Shown here: positions 36,029 through 45,347 of the stretch, in pieces
How positions within the stretch are numbered: position 1 is the stretch's first letter
Layout: each line of letters opens with the position of its first letter
Source: Bacteroidales bacterium
Lineage (GTDB): Bacteria; Bacteroidota; Bacteroidia; Bacteroidales; UBA12077
Length of the DNA stretch: 64,000 bases
Assembly: GCA_028282785.1 (NCBI GenBank)
Contig: JANQHE010000061.1
Span: 124,001 to 188,000, forward strand
Direction: 5' to 3'
The notes under the pieces: generated by a model
What the model saw: only the letters and a program-made list of their open reading frames with translations
Databases searched by the model: none
What the model was told of the DNA's origin: nothing
Program-made: the position numbers and the translations under genes

Positions 36029-36103
36029 TTATAAAATGATCAATAATGGATAGTCTTTGAATGATTCTGTTTTATTTGCAATGTTTTGACTGATTAATTT
36101 CAT
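36029..36103 (-). pseudogene. Possible truncated DoxX-like leader (24 codons)
   Basis: A 24-codon frame begins 40 bp after the DUF2063 stop and ends before the terminator. It reads MKLISQNIANKTESFKDYPL then LIIL. DoxX-type membrane subunits, which often close such operons, begin with a short charged stretch and then a PLLxxRLxLAYG helix, so this could be the stump of one. It may equally be chance; there is no ribosome-binding site of note and no further in-frame remnant was found after the stop. Confidence 0.25.
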
Positions 36104-36142
36104 AATGTAAGTTTTTAAAAAGCTTGCTGTTGTAGGAGAGAA

Positions 36143-36892
36143 TTAAATCTTATAGCCTAAAATTAATCTTTGATTAAAAAGGTCATTTAAAAAGGTTGAT
36201 ATATTGATTATTAATTCGTTTTTATTGATTTTAAATAAACCTATTGTATCATCAATTATTTGATTTAGTGTGTATTTTTCTTCAATTAATTTTTCTATAA
36301 TAAACGTGTGTAAAATAGATAAATTAAGAAATCTCACAGTTAAATCATTAGGATGCCGATAAGCGATCACAAAGTAGTCATCCTTAAGTTCCGTAGCTTT
36401 CTCAGGCGGATGTATATGAACAGGATAATTTAGTTTAAATAATTTAAATTCAGGATTTAAAACCAATATATCAGTAAACAGGTTACCTTCGGTTTTATGT
36501 TTGGTTACTTCAATATCCGGCATAGTATGTACTTCTATTTCTATCCATTCAAAAAAAAGAAGATCATCTAAGAACGGTTTCTTTAAACTTTTCGAATAGT
36601 TATTTTGAGAAACAAATTGATAAAACTCAAAAGGTAGTTTCCATACTTGAGGTGTTTGACTATCGTGGTTTAAAAAGAATTCATGTACCAGATCTTTCCA
36701 TTCACTGCCTGGTATATTTTTATAAGCGATCGGAAATGCTTGTTGCATGGTATTTAAAACTATATTAAAAACCAATCTTCTGTATTGTGGCAAACTTTCG
36801 GGTCGTGAAACAGGAATTGGAGGTTCTACTCCACTACGACAATAAAGTGCCAAAGAATTTTGTATAGCTTCTGTTTCTTTACTTAATTTCAT
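36143..36892 (-). CDS. DUF2063 partner protein of an MNIO oxidase (HvfC/BufC-like)
   Basis: Taking ATG 36892 the protein has 249 residues. It carries the typical N-terminal DUF2063 region (ETEAIQNSLALYCRSGVEPP; LVFNIVLNTMQQAFPIAYKNIPGSEW) with the downstream half about 100-249 that in this family forms a RRE-like domain. In bufferin/RiPP operons the partner binds the precursor and the oxidase. The start codon lies inside the 3' end of the MNIO gene (14-bp overlap), so the two are coupled. A longer frame to 36928 is open but has no family support. The function is inferred from the context. Confidence 0.82.
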   Translation of the reverse strand: MKLSKETEAIQNSLALYCRSGVEPPIPVSRPESLPQYRRLVFNIVLNTMQQAFPIAYKNIPGSEWKDLVHEFFLNHDSQTPQVWKLPFEFYQFVSQNNYSKSLKKPFLDDLLFFEWIEIEVHTMPDIEVTKHKTEGNLFTDILVLNPEFKLFKLNYPVHIHPPEKATELKDDYFVIAYRHPNDLTVRFLNLSILHTFIIEKLIEEKYTLNQIIDDTIGLFKINKNELIINISTFLNDLFNQRLILGYKI

Positions 36893-37718
36893 GATGAACC
36901 TCCCAATGTTTTTTACAAATCGACTCAAGTTGGGTTAATTCAGACTGTAATTCGGTCATTGCAGGAAAATTAAAATCTCTTTCCAATAAAACAGGAACCG
37001 GTTTCATTCGTTGAATTGTCCAATCGAATAATTCGTAAACCGGATCAATAATTGCCTCACCATGTGTATCGATAATCAGATCGGGAGCCACCCTTTCATG
37101 TCCGGCCATGTGAATATATTCCACTTTATCAAGTGGTAATTTTTTTATGAAATTCTTTGGATCATAGTTATGATTAAATGCGTTTACATAAACATTATTT
37201 ATATCCAATAATAAATTACAATTTGCTTCTTTAACAATGCTGTTAATAAAAGTTGCTTCATCTATTTCTGCAGCTACCGAAGTGTAATAAGAAACATTTT
37301 CTATTGCAATTTTACGTTCCAAATAATCTTGTACCTGTTTTATTCTGTTCGAAACATGATGGATCGCATCTTCTCTGAATGGAATCGGAAGCAAATCATA
37401 TAAATGAGCATTTGAAGCTTTTGTATATGATAAGTGCTCTGAGTATATTTCCACATTATGATCATCAAGGAATTGTTTGAGTTTTTTAATGAATTCCCAG
37501 TCGAGTTCTTCAGGACTTCCAAGTGATAATGATAATCCGTGACAGGTTACCGGATATTTTGTTTCAACTTCTTTTAAAACCTTTCCCCAATATCCACCCA
37601 TATCAATCCAGTTTTCCGGAGCAAACTCAATAAATCCCGGCTTGATTGTTTCCTGAGAGATGAATTCATCCGCGAGGTCTCGTCTAAATCCTAATCCTAT
37701 GTTAATGTTTGATTTCAT
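36879..37718 (-). CDS. MNIO-family oxidase (DUF692; HvfB/BufB-like)
   Basis: The protein has 279 residues and starts INIGLGFRRDLADEFI. Metal ligands of the multinuclear non-heme iron oxidases are all visible on a TIM barrel: HGLSLSLG, SEHLSYTK (Glu/His), IENVSYYTS (Glu/Asn), LLLDINNVYVNAFNH (Asp/Asn/His), YIHMAGHE (His/His), DTHGEAI (Asp/His) and LLERDFNFP (Glu). MNIO enzymes oxidise cysteine residues of precursor peptides; in bufferins they convert EGKCG cysteines to thiooxazole. It lies directly downstream of the KCG-repeat precursor and overlaps the DUF2063 partner by 14 bp. Confidence 0.92.
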   Translation of the reverse strand: MKSNINIGLGFRRDLADEFISQETIKPGFIEFAPENWIDMGGYWGKVLKEVETKYPVTCHGLSLSLGSPEELDWEFIKKLKQFLDDHNVEIYSEHLSYTKASNAHLYDLLPIPFREDAIHHVSNRIKQVQDYLERKIAIENVSYYTSVAAEIDEATFINSIVKEANCNLLLDINNVYVNAFNHNYDPKNFIKKLPLDKVEYIHMAGHERVAPDLIIDTHGEAIIDPVYELFDWTIQRMKPVPVLLERDFNFPAMTELQSELTQLESICKKHWEVHHEIK

Positions 37719-37870
37719 AAATATAATTTTAAGTAAAGAGCCCAGGAACTAGAAATGTATATCACTATGTATTCGAATCAACCTAACTAACCTACCAGTT
37801 CCCGGGCCCTGAGCTGTGAATTAATTTGAACAAGAATTATTGTTATACAGCTCTCATGTAATGTAAGATG

Positions 37871-38290
37871 TTATTCTACACCACATTTACCCTCTCCACA
37901 TTTGGCTTCTGTAGATTTACTTTCACCCTTTTTCTTTTCTTCACTTTTTCCTTCTTTCTTTTCAGCTCCACTCTTTCCTTCACCACATTTACCCTCTCCA
38001 CATTTAGCTTCGGTTGATTTACCCTTTTTGGCTTTAGTAGCTTCACCTTTTTTGGTTTCACTCTTTTTCTTCTTAGATTCTTCTTTCTCGCTTCCGCATT
38101 TAAGTTCGTAAACTGTTCCTGAAACAGATTTTTCCTCTAAAATTTGAGTTCTTACTTCAGCACCAGAACCTAGTACATTATAAGAAAATAGTGCAGAAGA
38201 ATTTGCAGATAGAGGAGTTAAGCCTGCAATTACTCCGGTTAATATTGCTCCTTTAAGGATACTGGCTTTCTTGTTTGATTTGTTTTCCAT
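37871..38290 (-). CDS. Bufferin-like MNIO precursor with KCG motifs
   Basis: The 139-residue precursor has an N-terminal hydrophobic leader (about 11-33, ILKGAILTGVIAGLTPLSAN) that looks like a Sec signal, then LFSYNVLGSGAEVRTQIL and a highly charged Lys/Glu/Ser tail. Its five cysteines, C65, C97, C102, C131 and C136, all sit in KCG motifs: ELKCG, EAKCG-EGKCG (95-103) and EAKCG-EGKCG (129-137). EGKSG at 104-108 looks like a third EGKCG in which Cys became Ser107. Bufferins are copper-binding RiPPs in which MNIO-modified cysteines chelate copper; this fits, but the metal here is unproven. Confidence 0.85.
   Translation of the reverse strand: MENKSNKKASILKGAILTGVIAGLTPLSANSSALFSYNVLGSGAEVRTQILEEKSVSGTVYELKCGSEKEESKKKKSETKKGEATKAKKGKSTEAKCGEGKCGEGKSGAEKKEGKSEEKKKGESKSTEAKCGEGKCGVE
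37880..38022. repeat. Direct repeat inside the precursor gene
   Basis: The segments 37880-37920 and 37982-38022 are near-identical 41-bp direct repeats 102 bp apart. They encode the two STEAKCGEGKCG cores. Only a few silent or near-silent changes separate them, indicating recent duplication of a core module. Confidence 0.75.
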
Positions 38291-38386
38291 AACAACTAGT
38301 TTAAATTAATTTAGATTAAATAAAAATAAAATCTAAAAGATTAGACGTGTCAATTGGAAATACCTTACAAGAAAAAGAAGATTATT

Positions 38387-38686
38387 TTAGGAAGCCTTAT
38401 TTATCTCATTTTGGAGATTTTCTTTTTGTTTACTATTTAGCTGATAATTAGAGATTTCATTATCAGGTGATAATTTAAGTTTATGAATAACTTTATTTAT
38501 ATATCTAATTTGTTTCTCATATCTTCTACAATAAACACACATTAGTAAATGCACTTTTAATTGAATCCACTTTATAAATCCCAAATTCCGGTGTTGATTT
38601 TTTGAAATGAGGTAGGTCGCTTCATCACACGAGATCATCATTGGCATTTTATCTTTTATTAATTTATTGTGGTGATTATGAGCCAT
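38387..38686 (-). CDS. Small zinc anti-sigma factor
   Basis: The 99-residue protein has no membrane segment. It carries CDEATYLISK (Cys20) and KVHLLMCVYCRRYEKQI, giving C20...H46-x3-C50-x2-C53, the ZAS zinc motif of soluble anti-sigma factors that accompany ECF factors. It starts 3 bp after the stop of the sigma gene and precedes the bufferin-like precursor. Zinc or redox change at the cysteines, or copper, could release the sigma factor; this is inference. Confidence 0.82.
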   Translation of the reverse strand: MAHNHHNKLIKDKMPMMISCDEATYLISKNQHRNLGFIKWIQLKVHLLMCVYCRRYEKQIRYINKVIHKLKLSPDNEISNYQLNSKQKENLQNEINKAS

Positions 38687-38689
38687 AAT

Positions 38690-39247
38690 TTATTTTTTAA
38701 ACCAGTTAATTTCCAGGCATTCTCGCAATTGTAGCCGGGCTCTATGTAACATTACCCATAAGTTAGACTCAGAAATTTCCAATTCCTTACAAATTTCTTT
38801 GTTAGGAATATCTTCCATATTTTTTAAATTAAAACAAGCTTTCCATTTTTCCGGAAGAAGAGATAAACAATATTTTAAGATATCAAGTAGTTCTTCCGTT
38901 TCAATTGATTTTTCAATATTCCAGTTGGCAGGTGTTTTGTTATCCAACCAATGACCACTAAAAAAACCCGAATTTCTAAAAGGTTTATTATCTAAGGTTT
39001 TATCTTCTTTCTTTTTAGAAATGTTTCTGTAATAATCAATTATTTTTCGCTTTAGGATCGCAATTAACCAGGTTCGTTCCGAGCTATTGCCTTTAAAAGT
39101 ATTTTTTGCTTTTAGTGCCGATAAAAAAGTATCTTGAATTAGATCTTCAGCGATTTCTTGTGATTGTGTGCGAGTTATGGCATAATTGTACAGGTAATCA
39201 CCATACTTGTTAACCCATTCGGAAGGATTTAGTTGATTATTTTCCAC
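38690..39247 (-). CDS. ECF sigma factor of the MNIO operon
   Basis: At 185 residues it has region 2 (NPSEWVNKYGDYLYNYAITRTQ, EIAEDLIQDTFLSALKAKNTF, SSERTWLIAILKRKIIDYYRN) and region 4 (LSLLPEKWKACFNLKNMEDIPNKEICKELEISESNLWVMLHRAR). It is the first gene of the five-gene operon sigma / anti-sigma / precursor / MNIO / DUF2063, which suggests that the sigma factor turns on its own operon under metal stress, as reported for sigma-controlled MNIO operons in proteobacteria. This is inference from layout. Confidence 0.9.
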   Translation of the reverse strand: MENNQLNPSEWVNKYGDYLYNYAITRTQSQEIAEDLIQDTFLSALKAKNTFKGNSSERTWLIAILKRKIIDYYRNISKKKEDKTLDNKPFRNSGFFSGHWLDNKTPANWNIEKSIETEELLDILKYCLSLLPEKWKACFNLKNMEDIPNKEICKELEISESNLWVMLHRARLQLRECLEINWFKK

Positions 39248-39312
39248 AGCTCGACTTTTAAATCAGAAATTTAGCAAAAAAATATAAAAGATAAATATGA
39301 CTTTTTACTTAA

Positions 39313-40179
39313 TTATTTAAAAAGTGTAATACATAAAACACCTAAGATCATAATAATAGCTCCTAAGATCCTTTCTTGTAAACCCTTTTCTTTAAAAATC
39401 AAAGCTCCAAACAAAACGCTAAGTATTGCACTGGTTCTTTTAATTGATATCAGGTAAGCTACTAATGTCATACTTATGGCAATCATATGGAATATCATCA
39501 TTAGACCATGAAATAACCCTACAGGTATTAATGATCTTAGATTTTTTGGTATTTGCTTTAATTTTTTTTTAGATTTAATCAACACAAAAGGAGTAATTCC
39601 TATTGTTATGAAAATATTTACAATTATTCCATAGAAAACGGGAGATGAGTTTTGTAAACCAATTTTATCGAAATTTGAACTTATACTCCAAATAAATGCT
39701 ACCAACAACATTAATCGAGCTCCTTTGTTATTCAACAAAGCCTTGAAAGGAGCAAAAAAGCCATTCCTTTTTTCTTTGAAATTAAGAGTATAAGACCCAA
39801 ATACAATTAAAAATATTCCTGTTAAACCAAATATGTTTGGAAATTCTCCTAAAATTACCGGAGAAGTAATTAATAAGAATAATGGAGTAAAAGTGGATAA
39901 TGGAATTACCAAGGACAAATCTGCTAACTTAATTGCTTTTAAGTACAGGATCGCTGTTGCAATATTTAATAATCCACTTATACATATAGCCAGCCAAAAT
40001 CCCGGTGTAATTTCGGGAATTTCGATAAATAAAAGTAAGGGTAGCAGTAGGGGTAAAGCAAAAAAGTTTAACGCCCAGGCAACTATGTACTCATCCATAT
40101 TTTGCAAGCCAATTTTTCCTGCAACATCCGTTAATGATCGAAATAGTGCCGTAAGAAATGCAAACAATATCCAGGTCAT
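39313..40179 (-). CDS. EamA/DMT-family transporter
   Basis: The 288-residue protein has ten hydrophobic segments in two EamA halves. The N-terminal half begins ILFAFLTALFRSLTDVAGKIGL and includes ALNFFALPLLLPLLLFIEI; the second half includes GLFHGLMMIFHMIAISMTLVAYLISIKR. The length is standard for DMT carriers. Substrates range from amino acids to nucleotides; nothing nearby points to one. It is separated by 65 bp from the sigma factor, which lies downstream of it, and they read in the same direction, so readthrough is possible. Confidence 0.85.
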   Translation of the reverse strand: MTWILFAFLTALFRSLTDVAGKIGLQNMDEYIVAWALNFFALPLLLPLLLFIEIPEITPGFWLAICISGLLNIATAILYLKAIKLADLSLVIPLSTFTPLFLLITSPVILGEFPNIFGLTGIFLIVFGSYTLNFKEKRNGFFAPFKALLNNKGARLMLLVAFIWSISSNFDKIGLQNSSPVFYGIIVNIFITIGITPFVLIKSKKKLKQIPKNLRSLIPVGLFHGLMMIFHMIAISMTLVAYLISIKRTSAILSVLFGALIFKEKGLQERILGAIIMILGVLCITLFK

Positions 40180-40189
40180 AAAAGATTGC

Positions 40190-40810
40190 CTAAAATGTCC
40201 AGACTAATGATAATTGTGGAGTTTGGGATACCGGATCTAATCTTATGTTCATGTTAAAGGAAACATCATCAAAAATAGGGTTATCATTTAAAACGTAGTT
40301 GTATCTTTCCAAAGCATTAAAGAGAAAACCTTTGGAAAAAACATGATAGGTAAGGGTCCCCGTACAAAATATAATAATTGCCGCAGCAAGATATCCTGTT
40401 TGCTCTTCCTGTGTGATACTATTATCTATATCAGCATCACCGGTTGATGTGGGATCTCCGGGATTAAAGTGTTTGTAAGCCAATAATGGTGCTATAACCC
40501 CCATCTGTGCGATACCAAAAATACGGGTTAATTTATAATTATTTAAATCGTGTATAGCAACAGAGTCTTCCTGAATATATGGTTTTACATTACCGCCGAA
40601 CATCCCGACCTTGATGTAGGTAGAGCCTTGATCCGGAGAAAATTTACGGTCCACAACAAAGAATGGAGTTGCCGTAATCCAAATTGTCTTGGTTTTTAGA
40701 TAAAGATCAGGCTGATCTTTTTGACTTGTAAAAGTTAATCCGGGGATTTGAGAAAATCCCTGAAAGCAAATGAGTAGAAATGTGCTTATTGAAATAAACC
40801 TTTTTAACAT
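40190..40810 (-). CDS. Exported or membrane protein of unknown function
   Basis: The protein has 206 residues with a signal peptide (about 1-20, ending CFQGFS) and a beta-rich first half (LYLKTKTIWITATPFFVVDRKFSP, TYIKVGMFGGNVKPYIQEDS). Hydrophobic helix-like segments (IFGIAQMGVIAPLLAY, GYLAAAIIIFCTGTLTYHVF) lie in the second half, and the end (LSLVWTF) resembles a barrel C-terminus. I do not recognise the family. It stops 11 bp upstream of the EamA gene, so the two are likely co-transcribed. Confidence 0.55.
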   Translation of the reverse strand: MLKRFISISTFLLICFQGFSQIPGLTFTSQKDQPDLYLKTKTIWITATPFFVVDRKFSPDQGSTYIKVGMFGGNVKPYIQEDSVAIHDLNNYKLTRIFGIAQMGVIAPLLAYKHFNPGDPTSTGDADIDNSITQEEQTGYLAAAIIIFCTGTLTYHVFSKGFLFNALERYNYVLNDNPIFDDVSFNMNIRLDPVSQTPQLSLVWTF

Positions 40811-40920
40811 GCTAACTCTGAATACAATATTTTATTGTACATAAATTTATAAAAAAGGTTTTAAAATTTGAAAAGTTTTAGAAGTTCTTTTGCTTATTAA
40901 GGTTATATTAAACTTATATA

Positions 40921-42156
40921 CTAAATGTTTAGTAATATTTCATCAGCACTTTTTTCTCCCAATAACATTTTGTATGGCGATTCAAGCAACTCTTTAACTT
41001 TTACTAAGAAACCTACAGAATCTTTACCATCAATGGTTCTATGATCATAGGATAGTGCTACATACATCATTGGTCTGATTTCAACCTTACCATTTACTGC
41101 AATTGGTCTTTCCTGGATATTGTGCATTCCCAATATTCCGGATTGAGGCGGATTTAAAATCGGTGTTGATAACAATGAACCAAAAACTCCTCCATTTGTA
41201 ATAGTAAACGTTCCTCCTGATAAATCATCCAGGGATATTTTTCCCGATCTGCCTTTATCAGCCAATCGTTTTATTTCTATTTCTAACTCTGCTAAATTCA
41301 TTGTTTCGGCATTTCGCACAACAGGAACCATTAAACCTTTTGGAGTTTGTACTGCAATTCCAATATCGGCATAATCAGGATAAATAATATCATCGCCATC
41401 TATTTGTGAATTTACAGCCGGAAAAGCTTTTAAAGTAATGGTTATAGCCTTTGTGAAAAAGGACATAAATCCCAGCTTAATTCCATGTTTCTCAATAAAT
41501 TGTTTTTGATATTTATTTCTTAAAGTAATTATTTCTGTCATATCAACTTCGTTGAAAGTTGTAAGCATTGCAGTTTCGTTTTTAACTGAAACCAGGCGTT
41601 CGCTTAGTTTTTTTCGAAGTTGAGACATTTTTTTACGTTCAACTTTTCTTGAAACTTCTGTATTTTTGATTTGAGATACTCCTGTATTTTTTTGTGAAAG
41701 AACTTGTTCAATTTCGGATTTACCTATGCGTTTTAAACCTCCGATAACATCATCAATACTAAAATTATTCTCTTGCATCAGTTTTTGGGCCACAGGAGAT
41801 ACTTTAACGTTTTGATACTCTGAACCGGTTTTAACTTGTTCTGTTCGACCTGCGGGTTCTGTTTTCTCAGTTTTAACTTCTTTTGATACTTTTTTGTTTT
41901 CTTTAGGTTTTGAAGGAGCTACTCCATTTGTATCTATTTTACAAGCAACTGCTCCAACCTGTATGGTTTCTCCTGCTTCCGCTACAATTTCAATTGTGCC
42001 ATTTTCTGGTGCCATTAATGGTAATGTAGCTTTATCCGATTCTATTTCAGCTATTTCCTGGTCCTTTTCTACATAATCACCATTTTCAACTAACCAGTTT
42101 GATATTTCTACTTCTGTAATTGATTCTCCGGGACTTGGTATTTTGATTTCAACCAT
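40921..42156 (-). CDS. odhB: Dihydrolipoyllysine succinyltransferase (E2o)
   Basis: From ATG 42156 the protein has 411 residues. The lipoyl domain (1-78) starts [18 protein letters not shown] with lipoylation Lys42 in [10 protein letters not shown] peripheral subunit-binding domain (about 120-160, [13 protein letters not shown]) and the catalytic domain (about 180-411), with [16 protein letters not shown] carrying the catalytic His and Asp, follow. It passes succinyl from lipoamide to CoA in the 2-oxoglutarate dehydrogenase complex. A longer frame back to 42234 starts with a lysine-rich stretch foreign to the family. It lies 126 bp downstream of sucA on the same strand; no lpd (E3) gene is in the window. 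Confidence 0.93.
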   Translation of the reverse strand: MVEIKIPSPGESITEVEISNWLVENGDYVEKDQEIAEIESDKATLPLMAPENGTIEIVAEAGETIQVGAVACKIDTNGVAPSKPKENKKVSKEVKTEKTEPAGRTEQVKTGSEYQNVKVSPVAQKLMQENNFSIDDVIGGLKRIGKSEIEQVLSQKNTGVSQIKNTEVSRKVERKKMSQLRKKLSERLVSVKNETAMLTTFNEVDMTEIITLRNKYQKQFIEKHGIKLGFMSFFTKAITITLKAFPAVNSQIDGDDIIYPDYADIGIAVQTPKGLMVPVVRNAETMNLAELEIEIKRLADKGRSGKISLDDLSGGTFTITNGGVFGSLLSTPILNPPQSGILGMHNIQERPIAVNGKVEIRPMMYVALSYDHRTIDGKDSVGFLVKVKELLESPYKMLLGEKSADEILLNI

Positions 42157-42281
42157 AGTATTTTTCTTTGTATTTAGGTCTTTCTTAATTTTATTCTTTA
42201 GTAACTTTAATTTACAGCTTTTAGCAATTAGCATTTAGCTTATAAATTTTAAACTCATAATTCGTATTTCGCAACTCGTAA

Positions 42282-45083
42282 TTAAAGATAAGTATGTTGT
42301 TTTTTAATTTCAACCCTTGAACTTCCGACTTCACATTGTAACCCACAATATTTGTTTTTAAGTTCACAAGTACACTTTCTGAATATTTTTCCAATTATTT
42401 CTTCCTGGCCCAATATATGCAGTTTATTTAATCCTACAGCCGGACTGCCGCTTTCCAACCTTGCAACTACCTGTAAGTTAACATCCGTTAATTTTTCCTT
42501 TACAAATCTCCAGGCACCCATATTTACAGGTTCTTCTTGTGCCCATATCCATCTTCGGGTATTAGGATATTTATGGATGATTTTTTGAATTTGTTTTTCA
42601 GGCCAGGGATATAATTGTTCAATTCGAACCAGGGCAATATCCTTTGCTCCGAATTCTTCTTTTTTAGCTAACAGGTCATAATACATCTTACCCGTGCAAA
42701 ATATTACCCTTCGAACTTCATTTACATCAACATTTTCATCATCAATAATTTCTTGAAATTTACCGGAAGCTAACTCGTCCAAAGTTGATGTACACATTGG
42801 ATGTCGAAGTAAACTTTTAGGAGTGAAAACAATTAAAGGGACAGTAAAATTTCTATGTACCTGTCGTCGCAATATATGGAAGAAGTTAGCAGGAGTAGTG
42901 ATATTAGCTACTTGCATATTATTATTAGCACAAAGCATTAAAAAACGTTCTATTCTTGCACTTGAATGTTCAGGTCCTTGTCCTTCATAACCATGAGGAA
43001 GAAAAAGAGTTAACCCGTTCATTAAGCCCCATTTTTCTTCTGCGGAACTAATGTATTGATCAATAATCACTTGTGCCACATTATTAAAATCCCCAAACTG
43101 AGCCTCCCAAATATTTAATCCGTTTGGCATTGCCATAGCATATCCATATTCAAATCCTAACACACCATATTCGGATAATGGAGAGTTAAATACATGAAAA
43201 TCGGCTTGATCCTCACTTATATGTTTTAAAGGGATAAATTTATTACCAGTGTCTTCTAAAACAATCGCAGAATGTCTGTGAGAAAAGGTTCCTCTTTCGG
43301 AATCCTGTCCGCTTATTCGAACCGGTCGACCTTCGGTAACCAGGGTTCCATATGCCAATAACTCTGCCATTGCCCAGTCTAATTGTTCGTTTTTAATCAT
43401 TTCATTACGATCATTTAGCAATTTTTCCGCCTTTTTAAAAAGCTTCAAATCTTTCGGTGGATGAATCAACTTATGAGCAATGGCCTTTAAAAGCATTTTA
43501 TCTAAACCGGTTTCCGGTGATTCGTCAAATTCTTCATGTTTAGCATAATGATATTTTTGCCAATCTTCAATTAGGAATTGCTTAATATGAAGTTTTTCCG
43601 ATTTCCTGGCCAATTCTAATTTTTCTTCAAGAGATTCGTTATACTCTGACTGCAACCTTTTCAGGTCATCCTGTGTATAAATATTTTGTTCTATTAAGTA
43701 GTTTCCATAAATGTCTCTCGGATTTGGATGTTTACTGATAGCTTTGTAAAGCAATGGTTGTGTGAAGCGAGGTTCATCTCCCTCATTATGTCCGAATTTT
43801 CTATAACAAAGAATATCTATAAATACATCGGTATGGAACGTGTATCTATATTCCATCGCTAATTGAATAGTATAAATTAAGGCTTCAACATCATCTCCGT
43901 TAACATGAAATATGGGAGCCTTGGTTACTTTGCCAATATCCGTACAGTAGGTACTTGATCTTGCATCCAGGTAATTTGTTGTAAATCCAACCTGATTGTT
44001 GATAACAAGATGAATGGTTCCTCCTGTTCTATAACCTTTAAGCTGAGACATCTGTATAGTCTCGTATACTACTCCCTGACTGGCAATTGCAGCATCTCCG
44101 TGAATAATAATCGGAGCAAGCTTATCATAATCATGATTGTATTTGTTCCAGATCTTTGCTTTTGCAATTCCCTGTACAACAGGCCCAACTGCTTCCAAAT
44201 GCGAAGGATTAGGAGCTAAATTTAATCTGACTTTCTTACCTTTATCTGTCGTTATAGTATTTCCATACCCCAAATGATATTTTACATCGCCCAGAGCAAT
44301 TGCATCGTCAAACTCTTCTCCCAGGTATTCTGCAAAAATATCTTCCACAGGTTTTTCGAGAATATTAGCTAAAACATTCAATCTTCCCCGGTGCGACATT
44401 CCAATGATGAATTCTTCAATTCCCAGATCAGCACCTTTTTCAATAACTGCATCCAAAGCAGGAATTAATGATTCTGCCCCTTCTAAAGAGAAACGTTTTT
44501 GCCCGACAAACTTTTTGTGAATAAAATTTTCAAATCCTACAGCCTGTTTTAAATGATAATAAATGTGTTTTCGTTCATCATTGTTGAAAATTGGAATATT
44601 CTTTACCGGTTCCATTTTATTTTGCCACCAGCTAATTATTTCAGGGTTTCGAATAAACATATATTCTGCACCAATCGATTGACAATAAGTTGTTTCCAGA
44701 TGATCAATAATCTCCTGTAAAGTTGCAGGCCCTATTCCAATGTTTTTTCCGGCCTGAAAAACCTTGTTCAGGTCATTTTTTTTCAAACCGTAATTTTCAA
44801 TATCCAGGGTAGGTGTATATTTTCTTCTTGTTCTTACCGGATTAGTTTCAGTAAAAAGATGCCCACGTTTTCTATAACCTTCGATAAGATTTATTACTTT
44901 AAACTCATTATCGAATATTTGACCGGCAGATTTATTTATTGGGAAGTTTTTTTGTGCAAATTCAAATCCTTCAAAGAATTTTCTCCATTGAACATCAACA
45001 GAATCAGGATCAGATTTATATTGTTCGTAAAGTTTATCAATTGTGTCAATATCGGTATTGCCTATATACGAGTATTTGTCCAT
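42282..45083 (-). CDS. sucA: 2-oxoglutarate dehydrogenase E1 component
   Basis: At 933 residues this is a full-length thiamine-diphosphate E1o. It begins with a short Bacteroidota-type N-terminus (DKYSYIGNTDIDTIDKLYEQYKSDP) that resembles the E2-binding segment of other E1o proteins. ThDP site motifs include IGMSHRGRLNVL, HGDAAIASQGVVYE (GDAA-xN), LVINNQVGFTT, and the transketolase-like PYR domain with SGQDSERGTFSHRH and LPHGYEGQGPEHSSAR. It decarboxylates 2-oxoglutarate and succinylates the E2 lipoyl group. Transcribed with odhB, divergent from pntAA. Confidence 0.95.
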   Translation of the reverse strand: MDKYSYIGNTDIDTIDKLYEQYKSDPDSVDVQWRKFFEGFEFAQKNFPINKSAGQIFDNEFKVINLIEGYRKRGHLFTETNPVRTRRKYTPTLDIENYGLKKNDLNKVFQAGKNIGIGPATLQEIIDHLETTYCQSIGAEYMFIRNPEIISWWQNKMEPVKNIPIFNNDERKHIYYHLKQAVGFENFIHKKFVGQKRFSLEGAESLIPALDAVIEKGADLGIEEFIIGMSHRGRLNVLANILEKPVEDIFAEYLGEEFDDAIALGDVKYHLGYGNTITTDKGKKVRLNLAPNPSHLEAVGPVVQGIAKAKIWNKYNHDYDKLAPIIIHGDAAIASQGVVYETIQMSQLKGYRTGGTIHLVINNQVGFTTNYLDARSSTYCTDIGKVTKAPIFHVNGDDVEALIYTIQLAMEYRYTFHTDVFIDILCYRKFGHNEGDEPRFTQPLLYKAISKHPNPRDIYGNYLIEQNIYTQDDLKRLQSEYNESLEEKLELARKSEKLHIKQFLIEDWQKYHYAKHEEFDESPETGLDKMLLKAIAHKLIHPPKDLKLFKKAEKLLNDRNEMIKNEQLDWAMAELLAYGTLVTEGRPVRISGQDSERGTFSHRHSAIVLEDTGNKFIPLKHISEDQADFHVFNSPLSEYGVLGFEYGYAMAMPNGLNIWEAQFGDFNNVAQVIIDQYISSAEEKWGLMNGLTLFLPHGYEGQGPEHSSARIERFLMLCANNNMQVANITTPANFFHILRRQVHRNFTVPLIVFTPKSLLRHPMCTSTLDELASGKFQEIIDDENVDVNEVRRVIFCTGKMYYDLLAKKEEFGAKDIALVRIEQLYPWPEKQIQKIIHKYPNTRRWIWAQEEPVNMGAWRFVKEKLTDVNLQVVARLESGSPAVGLNKLHILGQEEIIGKIFRKCTCELKNKYCGLQCEVGSSRVEIKKQHTYL

Positions 45084-45347
45084 GATTAATTATTTAATAA
45101 TCAGAATACTTAATAAAAAGTTTTTAAATTTTGTTTAACTTTAGTAGAGCTAAGGTTTAATATTACCAGATGCATAAATATACTTAAAATAGCCTGTTGG
45201 TCATATATTTTAATCATTTTATTTAACTATTTATAGGTTTTATAGCATTGAACAAATATTACCGGAGAATGTTTACAAGTATTAAACTTTTAATTAACAA
45301 AAAACTTAACAAGGATATAATTAATTTAAATTCAAATAATTTTAAAA

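Noticed and set aside
37876..38061. 61-residue Lys/Val-rich frame on the minus strand
   Set aside because: It is an alternate frame of the repeated precursor gene and contains no homology of its own.
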